Assembly: GCF_000259235.1 (NCBI RefSeq)
Contig: NC_017733.1
Coordinates: 496,001-560,000 of the forward strand
From: Helicobacter pylori_CU
GTDB lineage: Bacteria > Campylobacterota > Campylobacteria > Campylobacterales > Helicobacteraceae
Direction of reading: 5' to 3'
Length of the DNA: 64,000 bases
Part shown: positions 17,247 through 25,812 of the stretch, piece by piece
Layout: every line of letters begins with the position of its first letter
How positions within the stretch are numbered: position 1 is the first letter of the stretch
The notes under the pieces: model-generated
What the model saw: only the letters and a program-made list of their open reading frames with translations
Told to the model about the DNA's origin: nothing
Database searches by the model: none
Position numbers and translations under genes: made by a program

Positions 17247-18608
17247 ATGATCACTTTAAAACAAGCCCTTTCTTTATCTCAAGATGAATTAGAAACCCTT
17301 AAAAACGAAATTGACGCTAAGGTTAGAGCTTCGGATTTGAACGCTTATATTAAAGCCCCTAGTCTTAATGGCGCTAGCGCTAAGGGGGTGCCTATCCTTA
17401 TTAAAGACAATATCAGCGTTAAGGGGTGGGAAATCACTTGCTCCAGCAAGATTTTAGAAGGCTATGTCGCTCCTTATCATGCGAGCGTGATGGAAAACTT
17501 GCACCAAAACAGCATGGCAGGGTTTGGGCTTTCTAACATGGACGAGTTTGCGATGGGAAGCACCACAGAGTCTAGTTGCTATGGGATCACTAAAAACCCA
17601 CGAGATAAAAACAGAGTGCCTGGAGGGAGTAGCGGAGGAAGCGCAGCAGCAGTCGCTGGCGGCTTAGCGGTGGCGGCTTTAGGGAGCGATACGGGCGGGT
17701 CTATCAGGCAGCCGGCGAGCTATTGCGGGTGCGTGGGGTTAAAGCCCACTTATGGGAGGGTGAGCCGTTATGGTTTGATTGCGTATTGTTCTAGTTTTGA
17801 TCAAATCGGGCCTATCACACAAAATGTAGAGGACGCTTCTATTTTATTTGACGCAATTAGTGGGTATGATAGCAAGGACTCCACGAGCGCGAATCTCAAA
17901 CCCACGCAAACCTTTAAAAACCTTAACAGAGACAAACGCTTTAAAATCGCTATCTTAAGGGATCACATTAAAGACGCGAGCAATGAAGTGCAACTCGCTT
18001 ATGAAAACACCCTTAAAGCCTTGAAAGAAATGGGGCATGAGATTGTGGAAAAAAAGATGTTGGATTCGCATTATCAAATCTCTATTTATTATATTATCAG
18101 CATGGCTGAAGCGAGTTCGAATCTGGCTAGATTTGATGGGGTTCGTTATGGGAGGAGGGCTCAAAATATTAAAGATTTGAAAGAATTGTATCTCAAAAGC
18201 CGCAGTGAAGGTTTTGGCGATGAGGTGAAACGGCGCATCATGTTAGGGAATTTTGTCTTAAGCAGCGGGTATTATGACGCTTATTATTTGAAAGCCCAGC
18301 AAATGCGTTTGATGATCAAAGAGCAATACAACAAGATTTTTGAAGAAGTGGATTTGATTTTCACCCCTGTAGCCCCTACGAGCGCTCATTTATTCAACTA
18401 CCATGCAAGCCCCTTAGAAATGTATTTGAGCGATATTTACACGATTGGGGCGAATTTGAGCGGTTTGCCGGCGCTTTCTTTGCCGGTCGCTAAAGATCCT
18501 TTAGGCTTGCCCATAGGGATGCAATTCATTGCTAAGGCTTTTGATGAACAAAGCCTTTTAGATGTTTCTTACGCTTTAGAGCAAGAATTGGATTTAAAAC
18601 TAGATTAA
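17247..18608 (+). CDS. gatA: Glutamyl/aspartyl-tRNA amidotransferase subunit A
   Basis: Amidase subunit of GatCAB, which converts misacylated Glu-tRNA(Gln) and Asp-tRNA(Asn) to the amidated forms, essential in H. pylori because it lacks GlnRS and AsnRS. The amidase signature is complete: Lys in PILIKDNISVKG (catalytic Lys ~52), GGSSGGSAAAVAGG (~128-141) and GSDTGGSIRQPASYCG (~148-163) holding the Ser-cisSer-Lys triad. Length 453. A 58-base gap follows coaE; guaB begins 9 bases after the stop. Confidence 0.97.
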   Translation: MITLKQALSLSQDELETLKNEIDAKVRASDLNAYIKAPSLNGASAKGVPILIKDNISVKGWEITCSSKILEGYVAPYHASVMENLHQNSMAGFGLSNMDEFAMGSTTESSCYGITKNPRDKNRVPGGSSGGSAAAVAGGLAVAALGSDTGGSIRQPASYCGCVGLKPTYGRVSRYGLIAYCSSFDQIGPITQNVEDASILFDAISGYDSKDSTSANLKPTQTFKNLNRDKRFKIAILRDHIKDASNEVQLAYENTLKALKEMGHEIVEKKMLDSHYQISIYYIISMAEASSNLARFDGVRYGRRAQNIKDLKELYLKSRSEGFGDEVKRRIMLGNFVLSSGYYDAYYLKAQQMRLMIKEQYNKIFEEVDLIFTPVAPTSAHLFNYHASPLEMYLSDIYTIGANLSGLPALSLPVAKDPLGLPIGMQFIAKAFDEQSLLDVSYALEQELDLKLD

Positions 18609-18617
18609 GGATAGAAA

Positions 18618-20063
18618 ATGAGAATTGTACAAAGGGCTTTGACTTTTGAAGACGTGTTGATGGTGCCTAGAAAATCCAGCGTTTTACCTAAAGATGTGAG
18701 CTTAAAGTCTCGCCTAACCAAAAATATTGGTTTGAATATCCCTTTTATTAGCGCGGCTATGGATACGGTTACAGAGCATAAAACCGCTATCGCTATGGCG
18801 CGCCTTGGGGGTATTGGCATCGTGCATAAAAACATGGATATTCAAACGCAAGTCAAAGAAATCACTAAGGTGAAAAAGAGTGAGAGCGGGGTGATCAATG
18901 ATCCTATTTTTATCCATGCGCACAGGACGCTAGCGGACGCTAAAGTCATAACGGATAATTACAAGATTTCAGGCGTGCCTGTGGTAGATGATAGGGGGTT
19001 GTTGATTGGGATTTTAACCAACAGAGATGTGCGCTTTGAAACGGATTTGAGTAAAAAAGTGGGCGATGTGATGACTAAAATGCCTTTAGTTACCGCTCAT
19101 GTGGGCATTAGTTTGGAAGAGGCTAGGGATTTGATGCACAAGCATAAGATTGAAAAATTGCCCATTGTGGATAAAGATAATGTTTTAAAAGGCTTGATCA
19201 CGATTAAAGACATTCAAAAACGCATTGAATACCCTGAGGCCAATAAAGATGATTTTGGGAGGTTGAGAGTGGGGGCGGCTATTGGAGTGGGGCAGTTGGA
19301 TAGGGCTGAAATGTTAGTTAAAGCGGGGGTGGATGCGTTGGTGTTAGACAGCGCGCATGGGCATTCAGCCAATATCTTACACACTTTAGAAGAGATTAAA
19401 AAAAGCTTGGTAGTGGATGTGATTGTGGGGAATGTGGTTACTAAAGAGGCCACAAGCGATTTGATTAGCGCGGGAGCGGACGCTGTTAAAGTGGGTATTG
19501 GGCCAGGAAGCATTTGCACCACTAGGATTGTGGCTGGAGTGGGAATGCCCCAAGTGAGCGCGATCGATAATTGCGTAGAAGTAGCGTCTAAATTTGATAT
19601 TCCTGTGATTGCAGATGGAGGGATCCGCTATTCAGGCGATGTGGCTAAGGCTTTGGCTTTAGGGGCATCAAGCGTGATGATAGGCTCTTTACTCGCTGGC
19701 ACAGAAGAATCTCCAGGGGATTTTATGATTTACCAAGGGAGGCAATATAAAAGCTATAGGGGCATGGGCAGCATTGGGGCTATGACTAAAGGGAGCTCTG
19801 ATAGGTATTTTCAAGAGGGCGTGGCGAGTGAAAAATTAGTCCCAGAAGGCATTGAAGGGCGTGTGCCTTATCGTGGTAAAGTTTCGGATATGATTTTCCA
19901 ATTAGTAGGGGGCGTGCGTTCTTCTATGGGGTATCAGGGGGCGAAAAATATTTTGGAATTGTATCAAAACGCTGAATTTGTAGAAATCACTAGCGCAGGA
20001 TTAAAAGAAAGCCATGTGCATGGCGTGGATATTACTAAAGAAGCCCCTAATTATTATGGGTGA
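18618..20063 (+). CDS. guaB: Inosine-5'-monophosphate dehydrogenase
   Basis: NAD-dependent oxidation of IMP to XMP, the first committed GMP step. TIM-barrel N-terminus TFEDVLMVPRKSSVLP, two CBS domains in the insert (~90-205, with VVDDRGLLIGILTNRD and LPIVDKDNVLKGLITIKD), the catalytic loop GPGSICTTRIVAGVG (Cys ~300), GGIRYSGDVAKALALGA and the flap SYRGMGSIGAM. Length 481 is normal. A strong intrinsic terminator follows at 20093-20128. Confidence 0.97.
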   Translation: MRIVQRALTFEDVLMVPRKSSVLPKDVSLKSRLTKNIGLNIPFISAAMDTVTEHKTAIAMARLGGIGIVHKNMDIQTQVKEITKVKKSESGVINDPIFIHAHRTLADAKVITDNYKISGVPVVDDRGLLIGILTNRDVRFETDLSKKVGDVMTKMPLVTAHVGISLEEARDLMHKHKIEKLPIVDKDNVLKGLITIKDIQKRIEYPEANKDDFGRLRVGAAIGVGQLDRAEMLVKAGVDALVLDSAHGHSANILHTLEEIKKSLVVDVIVGNVVTKEATSDLISAGADAVKVGIGPGSICTTRIVAGVGMPQVSAIDNCVEVASKFDIPVIADGGIRYSGDVAKALALGASSVMIGSLLAGTEESPGDFMIYQGRQYKSYRGMGSIGAMTKGSSDRYFQEGVASEKLVPEGIEGRVPYRGKVSDMIFQLVGGVRSSMGYQGAKNILELYQNAEFVEITSAGLKESHVHGVDITKEAPNYYG

Positions 20064-20092
20064 ATTTTAAAAGAAAACAAGACAAATCGTTA

Positions 20093-20128
20093 AAAAACTC
20101 GTTAAAAAGCTTGATTTAATGAGTTTTT
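20093..20128 (+). terminator. Intrinsic terminator after guaB
   Basis: A 14-base stem, AAAAACTCGTTAAA (20093-20106) against TTTAATGAGTTTTT (20115-20128), with one G-U wobble and an 8-base loop, ending in a T run. It could work in both directions because of the A-run on the left. Confidence 0.8.
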
Positions 20129-20141
20129 AAAACTTAATTGC

Positions 20142-20147
20142 TACAAT
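20142..20147 (+). promoter_or_regulatory. Extended -10 box for atpB
   Basis: TGCTACAAT contains TACAAT at 20142-20147 with a TG extension, about 38 bases upstream of the atpB ATG and just after the guaB terminator. Confidence 0.6.
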
Positions 20148-20184
20148 TAAGGAAATTTTCAATAAGGCTTAGAGAAACTTTTTC

Positions 20185-20865
20185 ATGGAACACAGAGTAT
20201 TTACTATTGCTAATTTTTTTAGCTCCAATCATGATTTTATCACCGGGTTTTTTGTCGTTTTGACAGCGGTTTTGATGTTTTTAATCTCGCTTGGCGCGTC
20301 GCGCAAAATGCAGATGGTGCCTATGGGTTTGCAGAATGTGTATGAGAGCATCATTAGCGCGATTTTGAGCGTGGCTAAGGATATTATAGGCGAAGAATTG
20401 GCCCGCAAATACTTCCCCCTAGCAGGCACGATCGCTTTGTATGTCTTTTTTTCTAACATGATAGGCATCATTCCTGGTTTTGAATCCCCTACGGCTAGTT
20501 GGAGCTTTACGCTGGTTTTAGCGCTGATTGTGTTTTTTTATTACCATTTTGAAGGCATTAGAGTGCAGGGCTTTTTTAAGTATTTCGCTCATTTTGCAGG
20601 CCCTGTGAAATGGCTCGCCCCTTTCATGTTCCCTATTGAGATCATCTCGCATTTTTCTAGGATCGTGTCTTTATCGTTTCGTTTGTTTGGGAATATCAAG
20701 GGCGATGACATGTTCTTGCTCATCATGCTTTTATTAGTGCCTTGGGCGGTTCCTGTAGCGCCTTTTATGGTGTTGTTTTTTATGGGGATTTTACAAGCTT
20801 TTGTTTTTATGATCCTCACTTATGTGTATCTGGCAGGGGCTGTTTTGACCGATGAGGGGCATTAA
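20185..20865 (+). CDS. atpB: F-type ATP synthase subunit a
   Basis: Membrane proton-channel subunit of the FO sector. At 226 residues with five to six hydrophobic helices: FITGFFVVLTAVLMFLISLG (~18-37), the AGTIALYVFFSNMIGIIPGF helix (~76-95), WSFTLVLALIVFFYYHF, and the essential helix VSLSFRLFGNIKGD, whose Arg (~172) faces the c-ring. C-terminal helix ends VYLAGAVLTDEGH. It stands alone, away from the other ATP synthase genes, as usual in Epsilonproteobacteria, and has its own promoter. Confidence 0.95.
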   Translation: MEHRVFTIANFFSSNHDFITGFFVVLTAVLMFLISLGASRKMQMVPMGLQNVYESIISAILSVAKDIIGEELARKYFPLAGTIALYVFFSNMIGIIPGFESPTASWSFTLVLALIVFFYYHFEGIRVQGFFKYFAHFAGPVKWLAPFMFPIEIISHFSRIVSLSFRLFGNIKGDDMFLLIMLLLVPWAVPVAPFMVLFFMGILQAFVFMILTYVYLAGAVLTDEGH

Positions 20866-21189
20866 ACAAAACATTCTTGTTTGGCTTTGATATGGTGTTT
20901 TTAAACTTTGCTTCATGGTAAAGTTTTTAAAAAGATAGGGGGGTGGTTTTGAAACCATGCTCCCCTTTATCCTTTAATAACGCTTTTTAAAATTACCGCT
21001 TGCTTGTGTAAGTTCTATTTTATTATCAATACCCAATTTTAATAGCTTTTATAATTTTTTAAGCAATCATTAGATAAAATCCACCATACTTCTGTTTTGG
21101 ATGTGTTTGGGTTTTAGAAGTGTTACTTTTTTATAACTTTTTCATATTCTTATGGGTATGTCGTCATTTTTTTACCGGAGAATTTTATC
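20866..21189. other. 324-base gap between atpB and the RRM gene
   Basis: Begins with a degenerate AapA-like frame and hairpin (20891-20971, listed separately). The rest is AT-rich with no frame of note. Candidates for the promoter of the RRM gene are TAAAAT near 21074-21080 and TATAAC at 21132-21137; neither is convincing. A GGAG at 21177-21180 serves the downstream TTG start. Confidence 0.5.
20891..20971 (+). repeat. Degenerate AapA-like toxin frame plus hairpin, copy B
   Basis: After an in-frame TGA (20888-20890) the frame reads YGVFKLCFMVKFLKR then TAG (20936-20938), aligned with copy C (YIVFRLCFTIKLLRE). The end FLKR-TAG-GGGGG matches the way AapA toxin genes finish. The hairpin has GATA plus a G run (20934-20943) facing CCCC and TATC (20962-20971), with perfect inner stem TGGTTT/AAACCA (20944-20949, 20952-20957). 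A Met codon inside the frame would give only MVKFLKR. No intact start for the full peptide is seen, so I call it a remnant. Confidence 0.5.
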
Positions 21190-21438
21190 TTGAAAAACAT
21201 TTATGTAGGGAATTTGGTTTATAGCGCTACCAGTGAGCAAGTCAAGGAGCTTTTCAGTCAATTTGGCAAAGTTTTTAATGTCAAACTGATTTATGACAGA
21301 GAAACGAAAAAACCTAAAGGTTTTGGCTTTGTAGAAATGCAAGAAGAGAGCGTTAGCGAAGCGATTGCTAAATTAGACAATACGGATTTTATGGGCAGAA
21401 CGATTAGGGTAACCGAAGCCAATCCTAAAAAGTCTTAA
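21190..21438 (+). CDS. Single-RRM RNA-binding protein
   Basis: An 82-residue protein consisting of one RNA recognition motif. RNP2 is IYVGNLVY (3-10) and RNP1 KGFGFVEM (43-50), with the expected aromatic residues for stacking on RNA. This glycine-poor minimal form is like the cold-inducible RRM proteins of cyanobacteria and Epsilonproteobacteria; target RNAs are unknown. The start is TTG at 21190 with ACCGGAG 6-9 bases before it; there is no ATG that would keep RNP2. Confidence 0.93.
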   Translation: MKNIYVGNLVYSATSEQVKELFSQFGKVFNVKLIYDRETKKPKGFGFVEMQEESVSEAIAKLDNTDFMGRTIRVTEANPKKS

Positions 21439-21662
21439 TCTTAAAGCATTAGAAAATTAGAAAATAATTTTCTAATGCACTTCATTCTCTTAATGCGTCT
21501 TATTTAGATTGCTTATAGAAGCTAAAAGGGGTTAAAGCCCTTTTAAAATCCATTTAAAGATTGTAATCCATTCTTAAAAGCGGTTAAAAATGAGCTTTAT
21601 TTTAATCAAACAGGGACAACTAAAGCTTTAAAACGCTCGTTGGTATTTTTTACAATTTTTAT

Positions 21663-22484
21663 TTATACAAACTGCCACCATTTCAAAAATTTAAAATGGA
21701 GCTCTCTCATTAGAGCGATTTTAGGGCTGTAGGGTTCTTCTTTTCGCGCTATCGTAGAGATTTGCTCATCATCAGCGATCACAAAAGGTTGTAACACCAG
21801 ATTTTTCACGCCATGGATAAAAATAGCGTCCATTATCGTATCCACAGGAACAACCCATTTTCGGCTGTGTTTTTTAAAAACTTTGGCAATCTTGGGCGTG
21901 ATCACATAGCCTTGAGTCCCCACCCCATGACTATAAGCTTTAATGATCCCCACACGCTCTTGTATCTCGTGGTTTTTATGGCTCAATGGCTCACTTTTCA
22001 CACTGGCATCATACAATAAATGCATCAAACGGATATAGCCTAACTCTTGGATGTGTTTTTCTAAAAAATCCAAGCCCTCTTTAAAATCCTCTTTCAAGGT
22101 TATATCGTCTTCTAAAATACAGATCGCTTCATTGAGCTCTATGCATTTTTGCCACAAGGAATAATGACTCGCATAGCACCCAAGCTCCCCCAAGCTCATA
22201 AACTTCGCATGGTATTTTAAAGCGTAATAAAACTTAGAAACCTCACTGATGAGATTGGTTGTAATCCCCATGTCTTTGATGTTTTGCGTGATGAAATAAG
22301 GGTGTAAATGCTTTTTCACTAAGGGGTGCAACCCGCCTTCAAAAGTTTTAGAATAAATCGCATCAAAAATTTGTGCTTGGTGGTGGGTGGCATTGATGCT
22401 ATTGAGTAAAGTCGTGGTGTCTCTAAAAACCAAACCAAATTTATCGCACACTTTTTGATTTAAAGAAATGATAAAAACACGCAA
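21663..22484 (-). CDS. lex2B: GT25 family lipopolysaccharide glycosyltransferase (lex2B-type)
   Basis: A 273-residue family 25 glycosyltransferase; in H. pylori the ortholog at this location is described as a beta-1,4-galactosyltransferase that builds the LPS O-chain Lewis backbone (remembered, not tested). Family signs: RVFIISLNQK at the start, GELGCYASHYSLWQKCIELN (~99-118) and the ILEDD nucleotide-sugar/metal motif (~122-126), then GTQGYVITPKIA. It has no transmembrane segment; the C-terminus is basic. The TTG start with GGGAG upstream is preferred. A paralog lies at 40648 with the same central block. Its promoter region overlaps AapA-like copy C. Confidence 0.9.
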   Translation of the reverse strand: MRVFIISLNQKVCDKFGLVFRDTTTLLNSINATHHQAQIFDAIYSKTFEGGLHPLVKKHLHPYFITQNIKDMGITTNLISEVSKFYYALKYHAKFMSLGELGCYASHYSLWQKCIELNEAICILEDDITLKEDFKEGLDFLEKHIQELGYIRLMHLLYDASVKSEPLSHKNHEIQERVGIIKAYSHGVGTQGYVITPKIAKVFKKHSRKWVVPVDTIMDAIFIHGVKNLVLQPFVIADDEQISTIARKEEPYSPKIALMRELHFKFLKWWQFV

Positions 22485-22841
22485 AGCTTAGACTCCCATA
22501 ATTTTTAATAGAGTATATCGTTTTTAGGCTCTGTTTTACAATAAAACTCTTAAGAGAATAGGGGGTATTAAAATAGTTCTCCCCCCTACAACCCCCAACT
22601 AAATCCCCACAACCCCCTAAGGAGCGCTTTTTTGATTAAACAAGTTCTTTTATTATATTGATTGTAAAAAATGTTTTGAGCGTTTTTAAATTTTGTGATC
22701 AATATTTAATTAAAACAAAGCAAGAGAACGAAATCGCATTGCAACTAAACAAAAAACTAAAATACCTTACAAGCTTTGAAAATCCAATGAATGTTTGAAG
22801 CGAGAACTCATAACCCTAAAATCTAGGGCTATGAGCTTGAT
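22485..22841. other. 357-base gap between GT25 gene and trxB
   Basis: Contains AapA-like copy C with its hairpin (22514-22588) and a following stretch of about 110 bases that matches the region after copy A, including a second C-rich tract (AACCCCCAACTAAA) and GATTGTAAAAAATGTTTTGA near 22660. The part near trxB (22700-22841) is AT-rich without frames; it may hold trxB's transcript end. The glycosyltransferase promoter must lie in 22490-22560 on the minus strand. Confidence 0.5.
22514..22588 (+). repeat. Degenerate AapA-like toxin frame plus hairpin, copy C
   Basis: The frame reads YIVFRLCFTIKLLRE then TAG at 22559-22561; upstream in frame is TAA at 22499-22501 with no start codon between. 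The hairpin pairs TAGGGGG (22559-22565) with CCCCCTA (22582-22588) and an inner TATT/AATA. Of the three copies this is the one most similar to copy B at the peptide level (9 of 15 identical). Confidence 0.5.
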
Positions 22842-23777
22842 TTAATGGTGTTCTAAATAAGAAATCACGCTTAAAGCCGCCGTAGCACCATCGCTTGCAG
22901 CACAAACCACTTGCTTAGGGGCAAAAATGCGAATATCTCCTGCCGCAAACAAGCCTTGAACATCCGTCTTCATGGAAAAATCCACGACTATAGAGCCGTA
23001 TTCATCACATTTGCACAGCATAGAGCCGTCTTCTTGTTTTAACACAGCGTTATTCACATCATAACCCACAAAAATAAAAAACCCCGGCACAACTAATTCT
23101 CTTTTTTCGTTAGTGGCTGTGTTTTTAATGCTTAAAGAAGACACGCCAGAAGCATCGCCCTTGATTTCTTCCACCACATAAGGGGTTAAAAACTCAATCT
23201 TATCATTGTTTTTGGCATGTTCTAAAGTGATAGGCGCACACCTAAAACCATCTCTTCTGTGGATGAGATAGACTTTTTTGCAGATGTTGGCCAGATAAAT
23301 CGCCTCTTCTACGGCGGTATCGCCCCCACCAAGCACCGCTACTTCTTTATTTTTGTAAAAGAAGCCATCGCATGTCGCACAAGTGCTAACGCCTTTACCC
23401 CAATATTCTGACTCGCCTTTGATGCCTGTGTGTTTAGGGCTACCACCGGTAGCGATAATCACGCTTTTAGCTTCAAAAGTCTTGCCATCTTCTGCCAAAA
23501 TAACAAAATGAGAGTCTTTTTTAGAAACTCTTTGAACAGCGGTCATCTCATGCTTTAAGCCAAAGCGGAAACACTGCTCCTGCCATGGTTGCATGAAATC
23601 CAACCCGCTCACCACTTCCTTAACGCCCGGATAGTTTTCAATCTCACTACTGCCAGTGATTTGCCCCCCAGGCATTCCTTTTTCAAATAAAACGGCGTTT
23701 TTAACACCGCCTCTAGTGGCATAAAGCCCCGCACTCAAACCTGCAGGACCACCTCCAATAATCGCACAATCTATCAT
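22842..23777 (-). CDS. trxB: Thioredoxin reductase
   Basis: NADPH-dependent flavoenzyme that reduces thioredoxin. FAD-binding AIIGGGPAGLSAGLYA (5-20), redox centre STCATCDGFFY (Cys ~132 and 135), NADPH motif VAVLGGGDTAVEEA, and C-terminal FAD motif GLFAAGDIR. Length 311 is normal. The gene follows trxA by 5 bases on the same strand, so enzyme and substrate are co-transcribed. Confidence 0.97.
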   Translation of the reverse strand: MIDCAIIGGGPAGLSAGLYATRGGVKNAVLFEKGMPGGQITGSSEIENYPGVKEVVSGLDFMQPWQEQCFRFGLKHEMTAVQRVSKKDSHFVILAEDGKTFEAKSVIIATGGSPKHTGIKGESEYWGKGVSTCATCDGFFYKNKEVAVLGGGDTAVEEAIYLANICKKVYLIHRRDGFRCAPITLEHAKNNDKIEFLTPYVVEEIKGDASGVSSLSIKNTATNEKRELVVPGFFIFVGYDVNNAVLKQEDGSMLCKCDEYGSIVVDFSMKTDVQGLFAAGDIRIFAPKQVVCAASDGATAALSVISYLEHH

Positions 23778-23782
23778 GACTA

Positions 23783-24103
23783 CTAGCCTAGAAGTTTGTT
23801 CAATTGCTCTTTTAAAGCAACTTTAGTTTGCACGCCCACCAACTGATGGACGACTTCGCCATCTTTTGTGAATAAAAGCGTAGGAATGCTTCTAATCCCA
23901 AATTTCGCGCTCAATTCTTCTTGCTCATCGGTATTGACTTTACAAATCTTAGCCTTACCTTCATATTCGCTAGCTAATTCATCAATCACAGGGGATAGCA
24001 TCTTACAAGGCCCACACCATGGTGCCCAAAAATCCACTAACGCAACCCCTTTTTTAATGGTGCTTTCAAAATTTTCTTCAGTTAATTCAATATAGTGACT
24101 CAT
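23783..24103 (-). CDS. trxA: Thioredoxin
   Basis: 106-residue thioredoxin with the redox site WAPWCGPCKM (Cys ~31, 34), cis-Pro in SIPTLL (~75) and buried Asp in LVDFWAPW. RBS AGGAG precedes the ATG. It leads trxB; a -10 box is at 24140-24145. H. pylori trxA is a main electron source for the peroxiredoxin, so co-expression with trxB fits oxidative defence. Confidence 0.97.
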   Translation of the reverse strand: MSHYIELTEENFESTIKKGVALVDFWAPWCGPCKMLSPVIDELASEYEGKAKICKVNTDEQEELSAKFGIRSIPTLLFTKDGEVVHQLVGVQTKVALKEQLNKLLG

Positions 24104-24139
24104 TGGTTACTCCTAAATATATGATTTTGATTAACGAGA

Positions 24140-24145
24140 ATTATA
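24140..24145 (-). promoter_or_regulatory. -10 box for trxA-trxB
   Basis: Minus-strand GCTAATATAATTC contains TATAAT at the complement of 24140-24145, about 37 bases before the trxA ATG, separating it from the hom-yraN unit. Confidence 0.6.
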
Positions 24146-24191
24146 TTAGCTTAAGAATGTTAATGAAATCGCATTTACTTTCTGTAAAAAT

Positions 24192-24536
24192 CTAAAAAGT
24201 GATATTTTCTAAAAGCTCAAATTTACCATTTTTCACAATGAGAGCGTCAATGCAAAAATCGCTGTTAGGATCTTTTTGAGACAAATAACAGCGGATCGTT
24301 TTAATCATCTTTCTTAATTTACTCGGCGTGATCGCATAAATGGGATCAAAATTTTCCCCGCTTTTGACTTCAATGAAATGCAAAACCCCTTTTTTCAAAG
24401 CGATAATATCAATTTCGCCAAATTGTGAAAAAAAGTTCCTCTCCACCATTTCAAAACCCAGCGTTTTTAAAAATCCGCAAGCTTCTTCTTCAGCCTTTAA
24501 GCCCTTTTCTCTATGTTTGTTGTTCAAAAATCGCAT
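24192..24536 (-). CDS. YraN-family (UPF0102) endonuclease-like protein
   Basis: A 114-residue protein with the restriction-endonuclease-like core: GLKAEEEACGFLKTLGF, then GEIDIIALKKGVLHFIEVKSG (~45-65), giving the Asp and Glu-x-Lys of a PD-(D/E)XK site. Biochemical role in the family is unclear. Its ATG adjoins the hom stop directly, so it is coupled to hom. Confidence 0.9.
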   Translation of the reverse strand: MRFLNNKHREKGLKAEEEACGFLKTLGFEMVERNFFSQFGEIDIIALKKGVLHFIEVKSGENFDPIYAITPSKLRKMIKTIRCYLSQKDPNSDFCIDALIVKNGKFELLENITF

Positions 24537-25802
24537 TCAATTTTCCAAACGGATCATTTTAGGGGTATCCAACACGCTTTGTAAATTTTCAAGCTCTTTA
24601 AGAGCGTTCAGCATAGATTTTTCGTTGGTGGTGTGCGTGGAAAATAAGATTTTAGCCTTGTTGGAATGCGGGATTTCTTTTTGCAAAACATTGTTGAGTG
24701 AAATATCATTTTGAGCTAAAATCGCGCTGATTTGAGAAAAAACCCCTTTTTCATCGCTCACTAACAAGCGCGTATAATAAGCGCATTGGATTTCTTCTTT
24801 AGGTTTTAGGGGGAGTTTTTGAGGGGTTTCAAAGCCTAGCATTAGAGAGCTTTTTTTCCTTGCGATTTCTATAATATCGCTAATGACCGCGCTTGCGGTA
24901 GGCTCTCCCCCAGCCCCAGCCCCATAATACAAAGTCTCGCCCACCTTATCCCCTATGACGCTGATAGCGTTCATCACCCCATCCACTTTAGAGAGCATGC
25001 ATTCGTTTTTAATCATGCTTGGATGCACTCTTAATTCAATGCAATCTGGGTGTTTTTTAGCGATGCCTAAAAGTTTGATGCTATAACCAAACTCTTTTGC
25101 AAATTCCATGTCGTCTGGCTCTATTTTTTCAATGCCTTCAATTAAGATTTCTTCTAATTTCGCATCAATGCCATACGCTAAAGACGCTAAAATCAATAAT
25201 TTGTGCGCCGCATCAATGCCTTTAATGTCAAATTCAGGGTTCAATTCCGCATAGCCTAAACGTTGCGCGTCTTTCAAAGCGTCCTTAAAGCTCGCTTGAT
25301 TTTTAAACATCTGGCTTAAAATGTAATTGCTGGTGCCGTTTAAAATCCCTTTAAAAGAAAGGATATGATTAGCGCTCAAGCCGTCTTTTAAAGCCTTGAT
25401 AATGGGGATACCCCCACACACGCTCGCTTCAAAGCCTATGGGGGTGTTTTTAGCGGTTTGTTCTAATTCATAGCGGTGATACGCTAACATGGCTTTATTG
25501 GCTGTAACGAAGGCTTTTTGTTTGGCTAAAGTTTTTTTAGCTAAAAGATAAGGCGCTTCCACCCCACCCATAAGCTCCACGATAATATCAATTTCTTTAT
25601 CTTCTATCAAGCTTTCTAAATCATCACTGATTTCAAAAGCATAGCCCTTGTGCTTTTTCACGTCTCGCACCACCGCTTTTTTAATTTTAATTTCCACGCC
25701 GGCTCTGTCTTTGATGATTTCTTGATTTTCTTGTAAGATTTTAGCGACCGCACTCCCCACACACCCTAAACCCACAAGCCCTACATTCAATCTTTTTTTC
25801 AT
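24537..25802 (-). CDS. hom: Homoserine dehydrogenase
   Basis: Reduces aspartate semialdehyde to homoserine for threonine and methionine synthesis. NAD(P)-binding VGLVGLGCVGSAVAKIL (7-23), TANKAMLAYH (catalytic Lys region ~100), GILNGTSNYIL, YAELNPEFDIKGIDAAHKL (~190-208) and a C-terminal ACT domain (~345-421, LLVSDEKGVFSQISAILAQN) for feedback control. Length 421. Positioned between uvrC (10-base gap) and yraN. Confidence 0.96.
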   Translation of the reverse strand: MKKRLNVGLVGLGCVGSAVAKILQENQEIIKDRAGVEIKIKKAVVRDVKKHKGYAFEISDDLESLIEDKEIDIIVELMGGVEAPYLLAKKTLAKQKAFVTANKAMLAYHRYELEQTAKNTPIGFEASVCGGIPIIKALKDGLSANHILSFKGILNGTSNYILSQMFKNQASFKDALKDAQRLGYAELNPEFDIKGIDAAHKLLILASLAYGIDAKLEEILIEGIEKIEPDDMEFAKEFGYSIKLLGIAKKHPDCIELRVHPSMIKNECMLSKVDGVMNAISVIGDKVGETLYYGAGAGGEPTASAVISDIIEIARKKSSLMLGFETPQKLPLKPKEEIQCAYYTRLLVSDEKGVFSQISAILAQNDISLNNVLQKEIPHSNKAKILFSTHTTNEKSMLNALKELENLQSVLDTPKMIRLEN

Positions 25803-25812
25803 GCCTTTTCCT

